The notes under the pieces were generated by a model. That model made no database searches, had not been told where the DNA came from, and saw nothing but the letters and a program-made list of their open reading frames with translations. Shown piece after piece: positions 21,178-30,610 of a DNA stretch of 64,000 nt. The DNA comes from Pseudogymnoascus destructans (Eukaryota > Ascomycota > Leotiomycetes > Thelebolales > Thelebolaceae), in contig NW_020167520.1 of the NCBI RefSeq assembly GCF_001641265.1, positions 2,294,001 to 2,358,000 on the forward strand. The letters run 5' to 3'. The stretch's first letter is position 1; each line of letters begins with the position of its first letter. A program made the position numbers and the translations under genes.

Positions 21178-22889
21178 CTATCTGACTAGCAGCCCTCTCG
21201 ACAATGCTAAAGAGGCGTTCGAGTCCTGTAGCAACAGGATCTCCCTCGAGGGGTATAACTGGTGTGAGGGTGGTCGGCTGTCATCGTCGTCAGGTGATGA
21301 CGACGATGATGACCAACGGGCAGACAAGACGCAGCTCTTAAGAGCTGCTTCTTGTCTGCCCAGAGTGCAAGAGAGGCAGGCCTGCTGCCAGGCTGCTGAT
21401 GCAGTTGTCTCTGCATCAGCGGTGCCCTGCGCCTCTCGCTGAGCTTGCTTGACCTCCTCGCGAGTGTCAAGCATGGTGATCCAGGAGTCCAGAGCGTCTG
21501 TCATAGACAACTGGGTGTAATGGTGGGTGCACCAGATGTGAGAATCTAGCCACCCAAGGAAGGGATGATTTTACTAAGACAACACACTGTCTTAGGAAAC
21601 AGAGCCAAAGGGTTGTAGCTTAGACTATTCCACAATGCAGCAATCAGGTGTGTGATGTAGTGAAGTTGTTCAGACAAGTTGCAACAAATGTTGAGTCTGG
21701 GAACTCAGGGGTAAGTCAGAGGTTAACACCTCACTGACTTTTGAGAAACAAGGAGTAACAAGATGAATGCTTGGAAGCTTGTAAAAGACGGGGAAGTATG
21801 TGATAGTCGATTTACTGTATTGCCTGCTTGCCCTTTCTTAAGGAAAGGGCAATCCTATTTATGCCAAAGGAGTGTAGTTTTCTCATTTTCCATGACTTTC
21901 CATGACTAACCAGGCTTGGTAAATGTATTAGAAATCAAGTGCGACCCACAACTAGCTTGCTAATCATGTAGCGAATGTAAGAGAATCCCATAGAACCATC
22001 TCTTGGGTTCCTAGGCTATAGGAAGTGGAAAGGAGGTCCAAGGTCAGAGTACCTATAGATAAATTATGTCATAACTTAACCAATCTTGTGGGTAACTAAG
22101 GAGCGATGACGTGTAATGAATCATAGAGGGTTGTAGAAGCTTCTAGAGCTATCGTTCATCTTCCTAGGCCTCTAGTTGGTAGAGATATGCCATGTGGTAG
22201 TATTGGCCCACCCCCTTAAGGAGGAGATTTTCTTAATAACTTGTTCAATGAGTGTCCAAATGATATGCCGTGATGTATGTAGCATAAACAGATGTAGTCG
22301 AAGAGTTTGCAGCAATCGTTGAGTAGTATTGCTTCTGTTGTTGATGTGATAAGCCAAGATATGTATGTTGACTTGTAGGTTTGAGGAGATTTCTAAGTTT
22401 GCTCTTGAGTTTGATAGCAAACTGAGTGCAACGAATGTCAGTATGACACTGGGCATCTTGCTCACCGCTATCAAGCTCAGCGATATACGCCCTATGCTCG
22501 CAGACAAGCTTAGCTACAGCCCAGCTAAGCGTTTGGTGCTCTTTGCCTCGGTCTGCCATGAGGCGCTGAGCAATCCACTTCCAAAATGCTCAGTCCGACT
22601 GGTGGCCATATGCAGCCTGCTGCTCGATGCAGAGCCGCATGACAAAGAGCATGTCCTCAGCAGTCATACAGTTTTGACTGCTACGGGTGATGCTAGAGGC
22701 GGTGCTTGTGGTGGTGCTTATAGCGGCATCGTTGTTGTCCTCCCAGGTCAAGGGCAGGCTAAACTGGTCGAGACCAAGGCTAGGGCTCTCAATAGACTCT
22801 CTAATGGGTTCAGAGAGCTGGCTTGCCATCTGTATAGCTGGCCAGGCTGTTTTCTGGATGCCATGAGGGTTGGCTTCCATAGTTATCAT
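21178..22889 (-). pseudogene. Harbinger-associated Myb/SANT-like DNA-binding protein, interrupted by an LTR
   Basis: The start region at 22889 gives MITMEANPHGIQKTAWPAIQ. A Myb/SANT-like helical block follows: TAEDMLFVMRLCIEQQAAYG, then an in-frame TGA at about 22587, then AFWKWIAQRLMADRG and LSWAVAKLVCEHRAYIAELD. The solo LTR at 21516-22448 interrupts codons for EQDAQ / LSMTDALDSW. The rest runs TMLDTREEVKQAQREAQ to a stop at 21178 and includes a Ser/Asp-rich tract. In PIF/Harbinger elements the Myb-like protein helps the transposase bind the ends; that role is inferred here from context and fold. Confidence 0.6.
21516..22448 (-). mobile_element. Solo LTR, family A
   Basis: 933 bp, TGTAATGGTGGG to GTCAGTATGACA, flanked by CTGGG on both sides (21511-21515, 22449-22453). 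It is inserted in the Myb-like gene. Confidence 0.9.
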
Positions 22890-23163
22890 AGAGTAATATT
22901 AGTATTTACCTATTTCTAGCATAGGATGTCGTTCAAATTGTTGATTATGACTAACTACATACGATACACTACTAATTTACTAGGCCAGAAATGGCTCTGT
23001 TACAGTGTGACAGTCCCCTTTCCTATTTGGGCACGTGGGGCCGGAGTGGGCACCTTGGTGTTAGGTATGCCTTACCAAATATGTTACTGTTATACGCTAA
23101 AAGTGTGACAGTAACAGTTGCTAAATTGCTCTATTTGTGGCTAATTAAAGGCATTTAAGTAGG

Positions 23164-23285
23164 ATTGGTATTCTAAATAGATGTGAGCTTGATGTGTCTA
23201 TAGTGAATCTCCTTAGCTGTTTCTATTACTAATGTAGGTGTTTCGCTATAGACACATCAAGCTCACATCTATTTATAATACCAAT
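23164..23285. mobile_element. Small hairpin MITE, 122 bp
   Basis: Two 40-bp arms (23164-23203 and 23246-23285) are inverted copies with one mismatch. The left arm begins ATTGGTATTCTAAATAG and ends TGATGTGTCTATAG. A 42-bp loop separates them. Confidence 0.65.
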
Positions 23286-23636
23286 TAGTACTTATAAGCT
23301 ATGTATCTATTACACTAATGTCTTTTCTTCTACGTTTGAAAGTAATTACGCCTCTTTATAGGCTTGGCCTTTGGCCTATGTCTAGCCATTTGGTTTTGTA
23401 GTGTAGTAAACAGGACTTGAAAATGGCTTGTAGTAGCGCGAATAGATCAGAATTTCTTCTCTTTCTAGCTTGTAATTGCCTTTTGTATATCATCTTTAGA
23501 ATAGGCCTTAGGGGTTGCATGTTTATATACTATAGTTGGTAGTTATAAGGGTTAGAAGCTAATTAATTATAATCATGATTATTTAGTTGTAATTATAATC
23601 ATGATTATTAAATCATGATTATTAATAAATCATATA
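23286..23636. other. AT-rich spacer
   Basis: No gene is recognised. The last 100 bp are ATAATCATGATTAT-type palindromic sequence, in which the next element has inserted at a TA. Confidence 0.45.
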
Positions 23637-25647
23637 ACGTGCATGTATAACGAAAGTGCCAAACAAGCGAAAGTGCCAAAATATCGCGACTACCCCATAA
23701 GAATTGCGATAAATCCACCACAACAATATAAATTAATTAAAACTACTTGGAGTCCTCTTCCTCAGACCTGTCTATTACAATCTGACAAGTGCGCGCATTG
23801 TGTCCAGTCTCACCACACTTGCCACAGCGACGTGCATGGGTTTCTTCCCTTGGCTTCCGACCACTACTTGCCCTTATTTCTTGCTCTACTTGCTGCACAA
23901 CGTCCCTTTCATCCTGTAGCTCTTGCGCCCCTTGTTGACTAAGTGATCCTCCTTGCTGTAGTCGTGTTTTCCTAGCTCTCCGGCGCTTGCTTAGTACTTC
24001 ATTTGCCTGTCGTAGGTTTTGGTTCTCTCCCTTTAGCAGTGCTAATTGATGCATTATTTGCGATGCACCCTTTGTAAACTGGTCAACAGCTGCATAGATT
24101 GAGGTTGGAGAGCTATTTTGATGATGCGCAATTCGGTTTTTAATGAAAGTAGACTGTGATACAGCTTCAGTTGGGTTATTTGGTGTCTGAGAAACCCATG
24201 GTTGAGCGGTGTTTGGGTGAGAGGTTGGAGGTGTTGGCGTCTTAAACCTAAGGTCAAGTGTAGATATTACACTCTCAGGGCTAAATGGAAGAAGCCCAGC
24301 ACCTCGGAACCCTCCCTGAATATTGCTTTCTGTCATTGCAATGTTAAATGCAGCGTGGAAGGCAGGAAAGAAGTCATCCTTAGTAATGTGAATAATATGA
24401 GCCCGCATCATATCTTCAATTTGCCGACCGTAAGCTCTCTTTAATGGGCCAAAACAGCCAACATCAAGTGGTTGAAGTATATGGGAAGAGTGAGCAGGCA
24501 TACAAAGCATAATAATGTTGTGTTCTTTGCAGTACTCCTCAAACTTGTCTGAATGGTGGCTCTCATGACCATCAAGGACTAACAAGCGATAACCACCAAC
24601 ACTCCGGAGCTTTGTGTGCTTCTCACAGAAAGCAATATTCAGGGAGGGTTCCGAGGTGCTGGGCTTCTTCCATTTAGCCCTGAGAGTGTAATATCTACAC
24701 TTGACCTTAGGTTGAAGTATATGGGAAGAGTGAGCAGGCATACAAAGCGTAATAATGTTGTGTTCTTTGCAGTACTCCTTATGGATTGGATTCCATACCT
24801 CTCTCGTTTGTAGTCCAGCCATTTGCAGTAACAGCAATTACCCAATCTGCTGGAAATCCGCTATTCTCATACCAAGATGCAAGGTGGTTTTTACCTGCCA
24901 CAATGACAAATGGCGGCACTGCCCAACCTTGAGAACTAACGCCTTGGATTACTGTAACCCATTCCCGATTGCCAGGCTGCACCTTTTTTGCCTTTGCCCG
25001 CCCATCTGAGCTCGTTACTACCGTTGCGCTTGAGATGACGCCCATCATAAACCCAGTCTCATCAAAGTTGTAGATATCTGCATTGTTGATGCCATACTTT
25101 AGAATTGTGTTCCATACAAGCTCAAACCAGCCACGAATGACTTCTGGATCTTCGCACTTAGCCCTCTGGTAGTCGTATTTTCGCTGGAAGCGTGTCCGGA
25201 GCTCTACATGGCGCTTAACAAAGTTTGAAGCCCAACGTGACCCGACGTGTGGCGCGTCGCGTGTTGCAAGTAGTTGATTTGCCATATCTTCAACAATAGA
25301 CAACTGAGGAGGGAACCCTTTAGCAGCTAAGTCAAGTATATACTGAACAAGAACTGACTCCTCTAGGTTACTTAATTTCCGTAAGTTGGCTTGGATATCG
25401 CGTCGTGAAGGTACGCCTTGTAAACGGTGACATAGCTTGCGGTGGTCTACGGAATAGATCCTAGCTGCAACTCGAAGGCACAAATTTGGGTCGCTTTGCA
25501 TAGTTTGGATAGCTAGCACTAATTAGCTTTCATCATTTTTATGGCGCATGTTTTGTTGTGGAGGAATTTAACATTTAGTTGGGGGGGTTGGTCACCGCAT
25601 GATTTTGGCACTTTCGCTTGTTTGGCACTTTCGTTATACATGCACGT
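23637..25647 (-). mobile_element. Pogo-like element family 2, copy A
   Basis: The inverted termini begin ACGTGCATGTATAACGAAAG at 23637 and end with the reverse complement at 25647, with TA on both sides (23635-23636, 25648-25649). The TIR extends about 45 bp and contains the direct repeat AAGCGAAAGTGCCAAA-like twice, probably the transposase binding site. Length is 2,011 bp. It carries one transposase gene on the minus strand. Confidence 0.9.
23743..25519 (-). pseudogene. Pogo-like DDE_1 transposase, family 2, with complex internal insertion
   Basis: The N-terminal part (25519 downward) has helix-turn-helix/CENP-B-type DNA-binding sequence (VGSRWASNFVKRH). The DDE core has IYNFDETGFMMGVI (first Asp), LLVLDGHESHHSD (second Asp) and LQPLDVGCFGPLKRAYG (third Asp). 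The C-terminal tail has a coiled-coil-like stretch (QNLRQANEVLSKRRRARK) and a zinc knuckle CGKCGETGHNARTCQ. Between the N-terminal part and the second Asp, at about 24624-24780, extra DNA copied from elsewhere in the same gene breaks the frame. The sister copy at 54558 lacks it and reads through this position. Confidence 0.8.
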
Positions 25648-26290
25648 TAATCATAATCATGATTTATACTCATAAATAGTCCTGATTATAATCATAACTA
25701 TAATCTATACCTTATTAGGCTTAGTTATTACCTAATTAGGTATAGTTTAGATAAGCAATAACATAAGATAAGAAAAATGAAATATTTCTAGAGAGTTTGA
25801 GATGCTTATAAATGCTTATAAATATATCTATAGAGCCTTTAACTCCCTCCTTAAAATATAATAGGCCTAGCTATACTCTTCCTTTAGGGTTAGGGTTAAC
25901 CCAACCCCCCTTATCTTATCTTATTTTATCTTATCACTTATATAAACTATACCTAATTAGGTATAGTTTATAGTCATGATTATGATTATATAAACTATAC
26001 CTAATTAGGTATAGATTATAGTCATGATTATTTAGTTGTAATCATAATCATGATTATGATTATATAAACTATACCTAATTAGGTATAGATTATAGTCATG
26101 ATTATTTAGTTGTAATCATAATCATGATTATGATTATATAAACTATACCTAATTAGGTATAGATTATAGTCATGATTATTTAGTCGTAATCATAATCATG
26201 ATTATGATTATACACTTTATAAATAATCATGATTATGATTACGACTAAATAATCATGATTATAATTGATTTTCTAACCAGCTACTGTGTT
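25648..26290. repeat. AT-rich palindrome array with a short telomere-like motif
   Basis: The perfect palindrome CTATACCTAATTAGGTATAG occurs at 25947, 25995, 26069 and 26143. The last three lie in direct repeats of 74 bp that also contain GATTATAGTCATGATTATT. An inverted partial copy closes the array near 26220-26265. At about 25886-25910, TTTAGGGTTAGGGTTAACCC joins two TTAGGG units to an inverted one. No coding potential. Confidence 0.7.
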
Positions 26291-26590
26291 CGGAGTACAG
26301 TAACATTTCCTAGTTCCGTCGTATTGCCATGATCCTCGGGCGTAAATAAAGATGAAGGCCTCTCTTGAATGCATGGGAGCTACGTGTCATGTCAAGTTGA
26401 TGCGGTGCTTATATAGTTCTCAATTCTTCTATTCTCTGAAAATAGGACTGTACTGTACAAACCCGTCGAACTGGCGTACCAGTTGCAACAAGGCGGAAAT
26501 GGCGCCCATGTATTCAAACTTTTCGACCTCACCGCTCCAAATCCGCCCCCGCTGTACAATGCAAACATCTAATTCAATCTAATCCCCATC

Positions 26591-28987
26591 TCACAGCCCA
26601 ATCTCAGCCTTCACCCACTTTTCCAGCCCACCCCTAGCAATAATCTCCTGCACATTCGGCGGCATCTGCCCAACAGCCTGCGTCCAATTCGCCCCCCCCT
26701 CACCCTCCTGCACCGTGATCTCGCTCCTCCTGACATCCCACTCAAACGTCCACCCCGTCCTGCGCGTGAGCGCCTTGTCCGCGCCGCTGAACTGCTTCCT
26801 CAGCCCCTCGACCAGGCGCGGCACCTCGAGTCCGAGAAGCGCGTTGTTGATGCTGTTGCGCGAGAAGATGTTGCCGAAGCTGCCGGAGACGACGAGCGGG
26901 ATCTTGCTCGCGAGGATCGCGGTCGCGGCCTGCTCGCGCGAGCTGCCGCAGCCGAAGTTGAAGCCTGAGACGAGAATGTCGCCCTCACGGATGACGCTGC
27001 CGAATTCCTTGTCGTAGTTCTCCATGCACACCTCGGCCATCTTCTCGATCGAGACGCCGTCCTGGTATGTGTATTTTCCGGGGTAGATGGCGTCAGTGTT
27101 CAGGTTGTCGGCGTCGCAGAAGACGATCTCGCCTCTCACCTTGTCCGGGAATCCCGCAACGATCTCAGTCAGTCCCGCGCCCTCTTTTTCGGTCGTGACC
27201 TCCTCGGCCTTCCCAAAGAGGCTCGACTGCGCGTTGTCGACGAGCGAATCGGCCTCGGAGATCAGCTTCGCGAGCGCCTCTTCGATGCTGGTCGCCTTGT
27301 CGGCTTCGATGTTGCCAGTGCCTTCGCCGAGGACCACCTTCGTCACGCCTTCTGGTGCCTCGTAGAATCCGGGGCAGCTGATGTATCCGCTCAAAGCGCT
27401 AGCGGCTACGACTTCAGGGCTGGCGAGGTACGCCTTCGCATCTGGGCTGCCCATTCTGCCCTTGAAGTTGCGGTTGCTGGCGCTGATGCCAACTTCGCCT
27501 GCCTCGAGGAGACCTGTGCCGAGACCAATGCATGGCCCGCATCCAGATGGCAACGGCTTGGCACCAGCCTCGAGAAGGACGCCCCAATCACCCGCTTCTT
27601 CAGCTGTTTGCTGCTCGGCGAGTGACGCCGCTGCGATGTATAATTCAACGTTCGGTGCGACCTTGGGGGACGCGCCGGTCTTAGCAGCCTCAGTGAAGAC
27701 CTTAGCTGCAGCGGCAAGATCCGAGGCTCTTGAGTTGGTACAGGAGACGAGATACGCCTTCTGGATGTTGATTTTCTGTGCCTCGAGATCCCGCAGTGGC
27801 GTTGCAACCTTGACGCTATTGGGTCCAGAAACGTAGGGAGAGAGCGTAGAGAGATCTAGGAAGAGCGACTTTGCGTATGTAGCGCCTCGGTCTGCTCTTA
27901 TTGGACTAGTGGTGAGGTTCTCGATGATGGCATGGGAGAAGCGGTCCTTGCTTCCTGTGCCTGACTCATACATCGCCGCCGTGGTCGCCTTGTATCGTAG
28001 CCATGACAGAAGCACAGAGTCGATTGGGAAAAGACCGGATAATGCGCCCCACTCCGTTGTCATATTGGCAATGGCAAGGCGGTCATCGACCGGCAGGCTA
28101 CGCATCGTCTCCTCGGATCCAGTAAATTCGATGGCGTGGTTGAGGACCTCGTCTCTGTTGAAGAGACCGCAGAGTGCAACAATTACATCTTTTCCAGTGA
28201 CGCCCACTGGTAGGACACCGGTGAAGTGGCATTTAGCCACAGGGGGTACCTGCCACCACGTTCGGCCAGTTGCCCATATGCTCGCCGCGTCAGTTCTGAC
28301 AATGGGCGTCCCGAGGCATCCAACGCCACCATACATGTTACTGTGACTGTCCGAAGCAACGGTAACTGTGCCAGGCCATGCGTATCCCTCTTCTATCATC
28401 AATTGATGCCCGATGCCTTTTCCCGCGCCGAAAAACCTTATCCCCTGTTGTTCGGCGAAGGTCTCGATCTGCTGGTATTTCTTAAGATTCGTATCGCTCT
28501 TGTTCTGGACGTCGTGGTCGAGCGTGAACACCATTTGGCTAGGGTCGTTGACCTTCGTAGCGCCAATGGACATAAACTTCGATGCAACGGGCCAAGAGTT
28601 ACTGTGCTAGTTAGCATTCTTCTGAAAGAGTCCAACACAGGTGGAATTGAAGTCTCACTCGTGCGTCATGCATTTGTGAGGTGAGAGAGTCACAAAGTCT
28701 TGCCAGAAGAGTTAGCACTGGCTCCCAACGCGCAAGTCTGCAACATAGAAGGGGCAATTCATACCTCCAGACTTCACAACCTTGTCTTTCGGTAGCCCAA
28801 GGGAATAGCGCTGGACAATCTTCTCCGTGAGAGTCTGCGCCTTGTCCAGAGACGAGAGGGAGGCATTGCTCATCCTGTAGACAATGCTACCGTGGAAAAG
28901 TCGCCCGGCGACGATGGGCAGCGCTCGCGGGCGCATCGGCCCCAGCGACTGCATATTCACCCGCATTTGGGTTGCTCTGGTGTTCAT
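26591..28987 (-). CDS. LYS4: Homoaconitase, mitochondrial (lysine biosynthesis)
   Basis: Homoaconitase of the alpha-aminoadipate pathway converts homocitrate to homoisocitrate through homoaconitate, in the mitochondrion, using a 4Fe-4S cluster. Deduced exons: 28987-28765, 28698-28659 and 28601-26591, about 757 residues, a normal length. Introns have GTATGA/GCAAG and GTGAGA/CACAG ends and keep the frame, giving KVVKSG, DFVTLSPHKCMTH and DNSWPVASKF across the joins. The first 40 residues are rich in Arg and hydroxylated residues, as in a mitochondrial presequence. The large aconitase domain has SCTNSRASDLAAA and SGCGPCIGLGTGLLEAGEVG (three cluster Cys) plus ASNRNFKGRMGS. The swivel domain has SGFNFGCGSSREQAATAILA. 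No break is seen. It is an island of host DNA between transposons. Confidence 0.95.
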
Positions 28988-29432
28988 GTTGCAATCCAAG
29001 AAACTTCGAGCTCTGAGGCGGCCAGAAAATCAGAGGGAGATGAGCACGTGGTATCGGTGGTTAGCGGTGGCAGCAAATCATCGACGCGGATTATCAATTC
29101 TGGGCAAAATAACGTGCTTGACAAATCAGGAGTAGCGCAGCCTTGTACGGTGCTACTTTATTCCGGGTTACTCCACTTTGGGACCTTTGTGTCACGAGCA
29201 ATCAGACTCCAATCACGTGCGCTAGTGCCAAGGCAGAGGGGAGGGTCTTGTTGTAATATGGTCACGTGACCCAACTCAACTTCACCGTAATTTCAGGCAG
29301 CTACAATTAGACAGAACAATACACAGATTACTGAACAGTTATGAGCCCGGAGCAACTCCAAGACGCATTTTGAAGCCTATAGAAACCCGTACGGACCTAA
29401 TACCCCTCCTAGGAGTCGAAAAAACCATCATT
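28988..29432. promoter_or_regulatory. Upstream region of LYS4 with three CACGTG palindromes; Copia leader
   Basis: CACGTG occurs at about 29044, 29214 (as ATCACGTGCGC) and 29262 (GGTCACGTGACC), sites of the bHLH E-box type. The part from about 29251 to 29340 may belong to the leader or a truncated LTR of the Copia element that starts to the right. That boundary is not resolved. Confidence 0.35.
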
Positions 29433-30561
29433 ATGGCGACCCTACAGAAGGCGGGGGTGGTCCTCACAAGCCCTAGAGACTGGGACTAGTGGATAGAGAC
29501 TATCAAAACTGCTTCAATGAAGGCAGGAGTATGGGGGTATATCGATCCATCAATCGAGGACCCTCCTACACTCCTACAGCCCGTTCGACCTATTCCTGAG
29601 TTCTTACGGAGTGCCACGCAAGCTGGTGGTGGTGTTACTGCTCAAACAAGACCTGGGAGTGTCAACAAGAGCTTCAGGTAGCCAGACCATCCAACCTTCA
29701 GTAGAAGGCCAACAGCAATTAACGCCAATTACGTACGCATCTCTTACAGAAGATCAGAAGGAACAGCTTCGAAACCTACAAGCTGATTTCCAATATGAGC
29801 GCAAGGTGTGGGAAAAGCAGGAGGAAGCAATTCAGGGGCTTCGCTCTAAGATCCAAGAAACCATCAAACGCGACTTCCTACCCTATACCTACAATTGCGA
29901 TACTCCGTACGATATGCTTAGAAAGCTACGAGACCAATTCGCACCTACTCAAAGAGCTAGAATCAGAGAATGGAGACTAGAATGGCAAAAGGCTGCGAAA
30001 ATGCAAAGAGGCAAGGACCTTGAAGACTGGCTCCTAAACTGGGAGAATCTATACACTCAAGGCCGTACGCTACAGGCAACAGAGGTTATCGACCCCCACG
30101 ACGCTATCTATACCTTCCTTGATGCAATAGGACCTTGCGAATTCCGAGGACCATGGAAACACAAGCTAGAGAAGCAGACAAAGTCGTACAAATTTGAGGA
30201 GGTCCTACGACAGTATAGAACCAACCGTAGGCAAGAGAGATTCACCCAGAAACCTAGGGGGGAACATGGAGTTTTCGCACTACAAGAGGATGACAATAGC
30301 GACCTACAGCCAACGCTCCAAGGCCGTACGAACAACCTACAACAAGGTCAGCAAGGTCAGAGAGGCAGAAAACAGAAAAATCAGGCTCGACTAGACTGCC
30401 CTTGTGGAACAACACACAAGTGGCGGAACTGCCTCTATGTGATGAAGTCAAAGTGTACGAGGCAATGGCGCCCCAATAAAGAGATTAAAGCTAAAGTAGA
30501 GGCCTATATAAGTCAAACCAGGATTCCAGTACGTTATCCAAAAGGCAGAAGAACAGAATAA
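29433..30561 (+). pseudogene. Copia gag, with stop and frameshift
   Basis: ATG at 29433 gives MATLQKAGVVLTSPRDWD, then TAG, then WIETIKTASMKAGVWGYIDP in the same frame. The frame changes at about 29670-29690 and continues with ITYASLTEDQKEQLRNLQAD and RLEWQKAAKMQRGKDLEDW, a UBN2/gag-type helical region, up to the stop at 30561. The C-terminal CPCGTTHKWRNC is an atypical zinc-knuckle-like cluster. Confidence 0.75.
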
Positions 30562-30610
30562 TTTCAACAACCCGAATGGAGTACAAACCCGTACGAATAC
30601 AGATCCACCT

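Larger units (their letters stand above)
18629..23115. mobile_element. PIF/Harbinger-like two-gene element, boundaries inferred
   Basis: A Harbinger-type transposase (plus strand) and a Myb/SANT-like gene (minus strand) face each other, the usual content of this superfamily. Candidate ends share an inverted segment: CACTTTTAGCGTGTGACAG at 18654-18672 and its near reverse complement in 23091-23115, each next to GTTACAG/CTGTAAC-type sequence. Two solo LTRs of family A (19036-19944, 21516-22448) are inserted inside. The exact ends and the 3-bp target duplication could not be fixed. Confidence 0.55.

Noticed and set aside
25941..26230. CRISPR-like array
   Set aside because: The repeats are 74-bp AT-rich units with palindromes and no unique spacers, in a eukaryotic genome.
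29251..29340. 5' LTR of the Copia element
   Set aside because: A TG start and a CA end can be proposed, but no second LTR copy exists in the window to confirm it.
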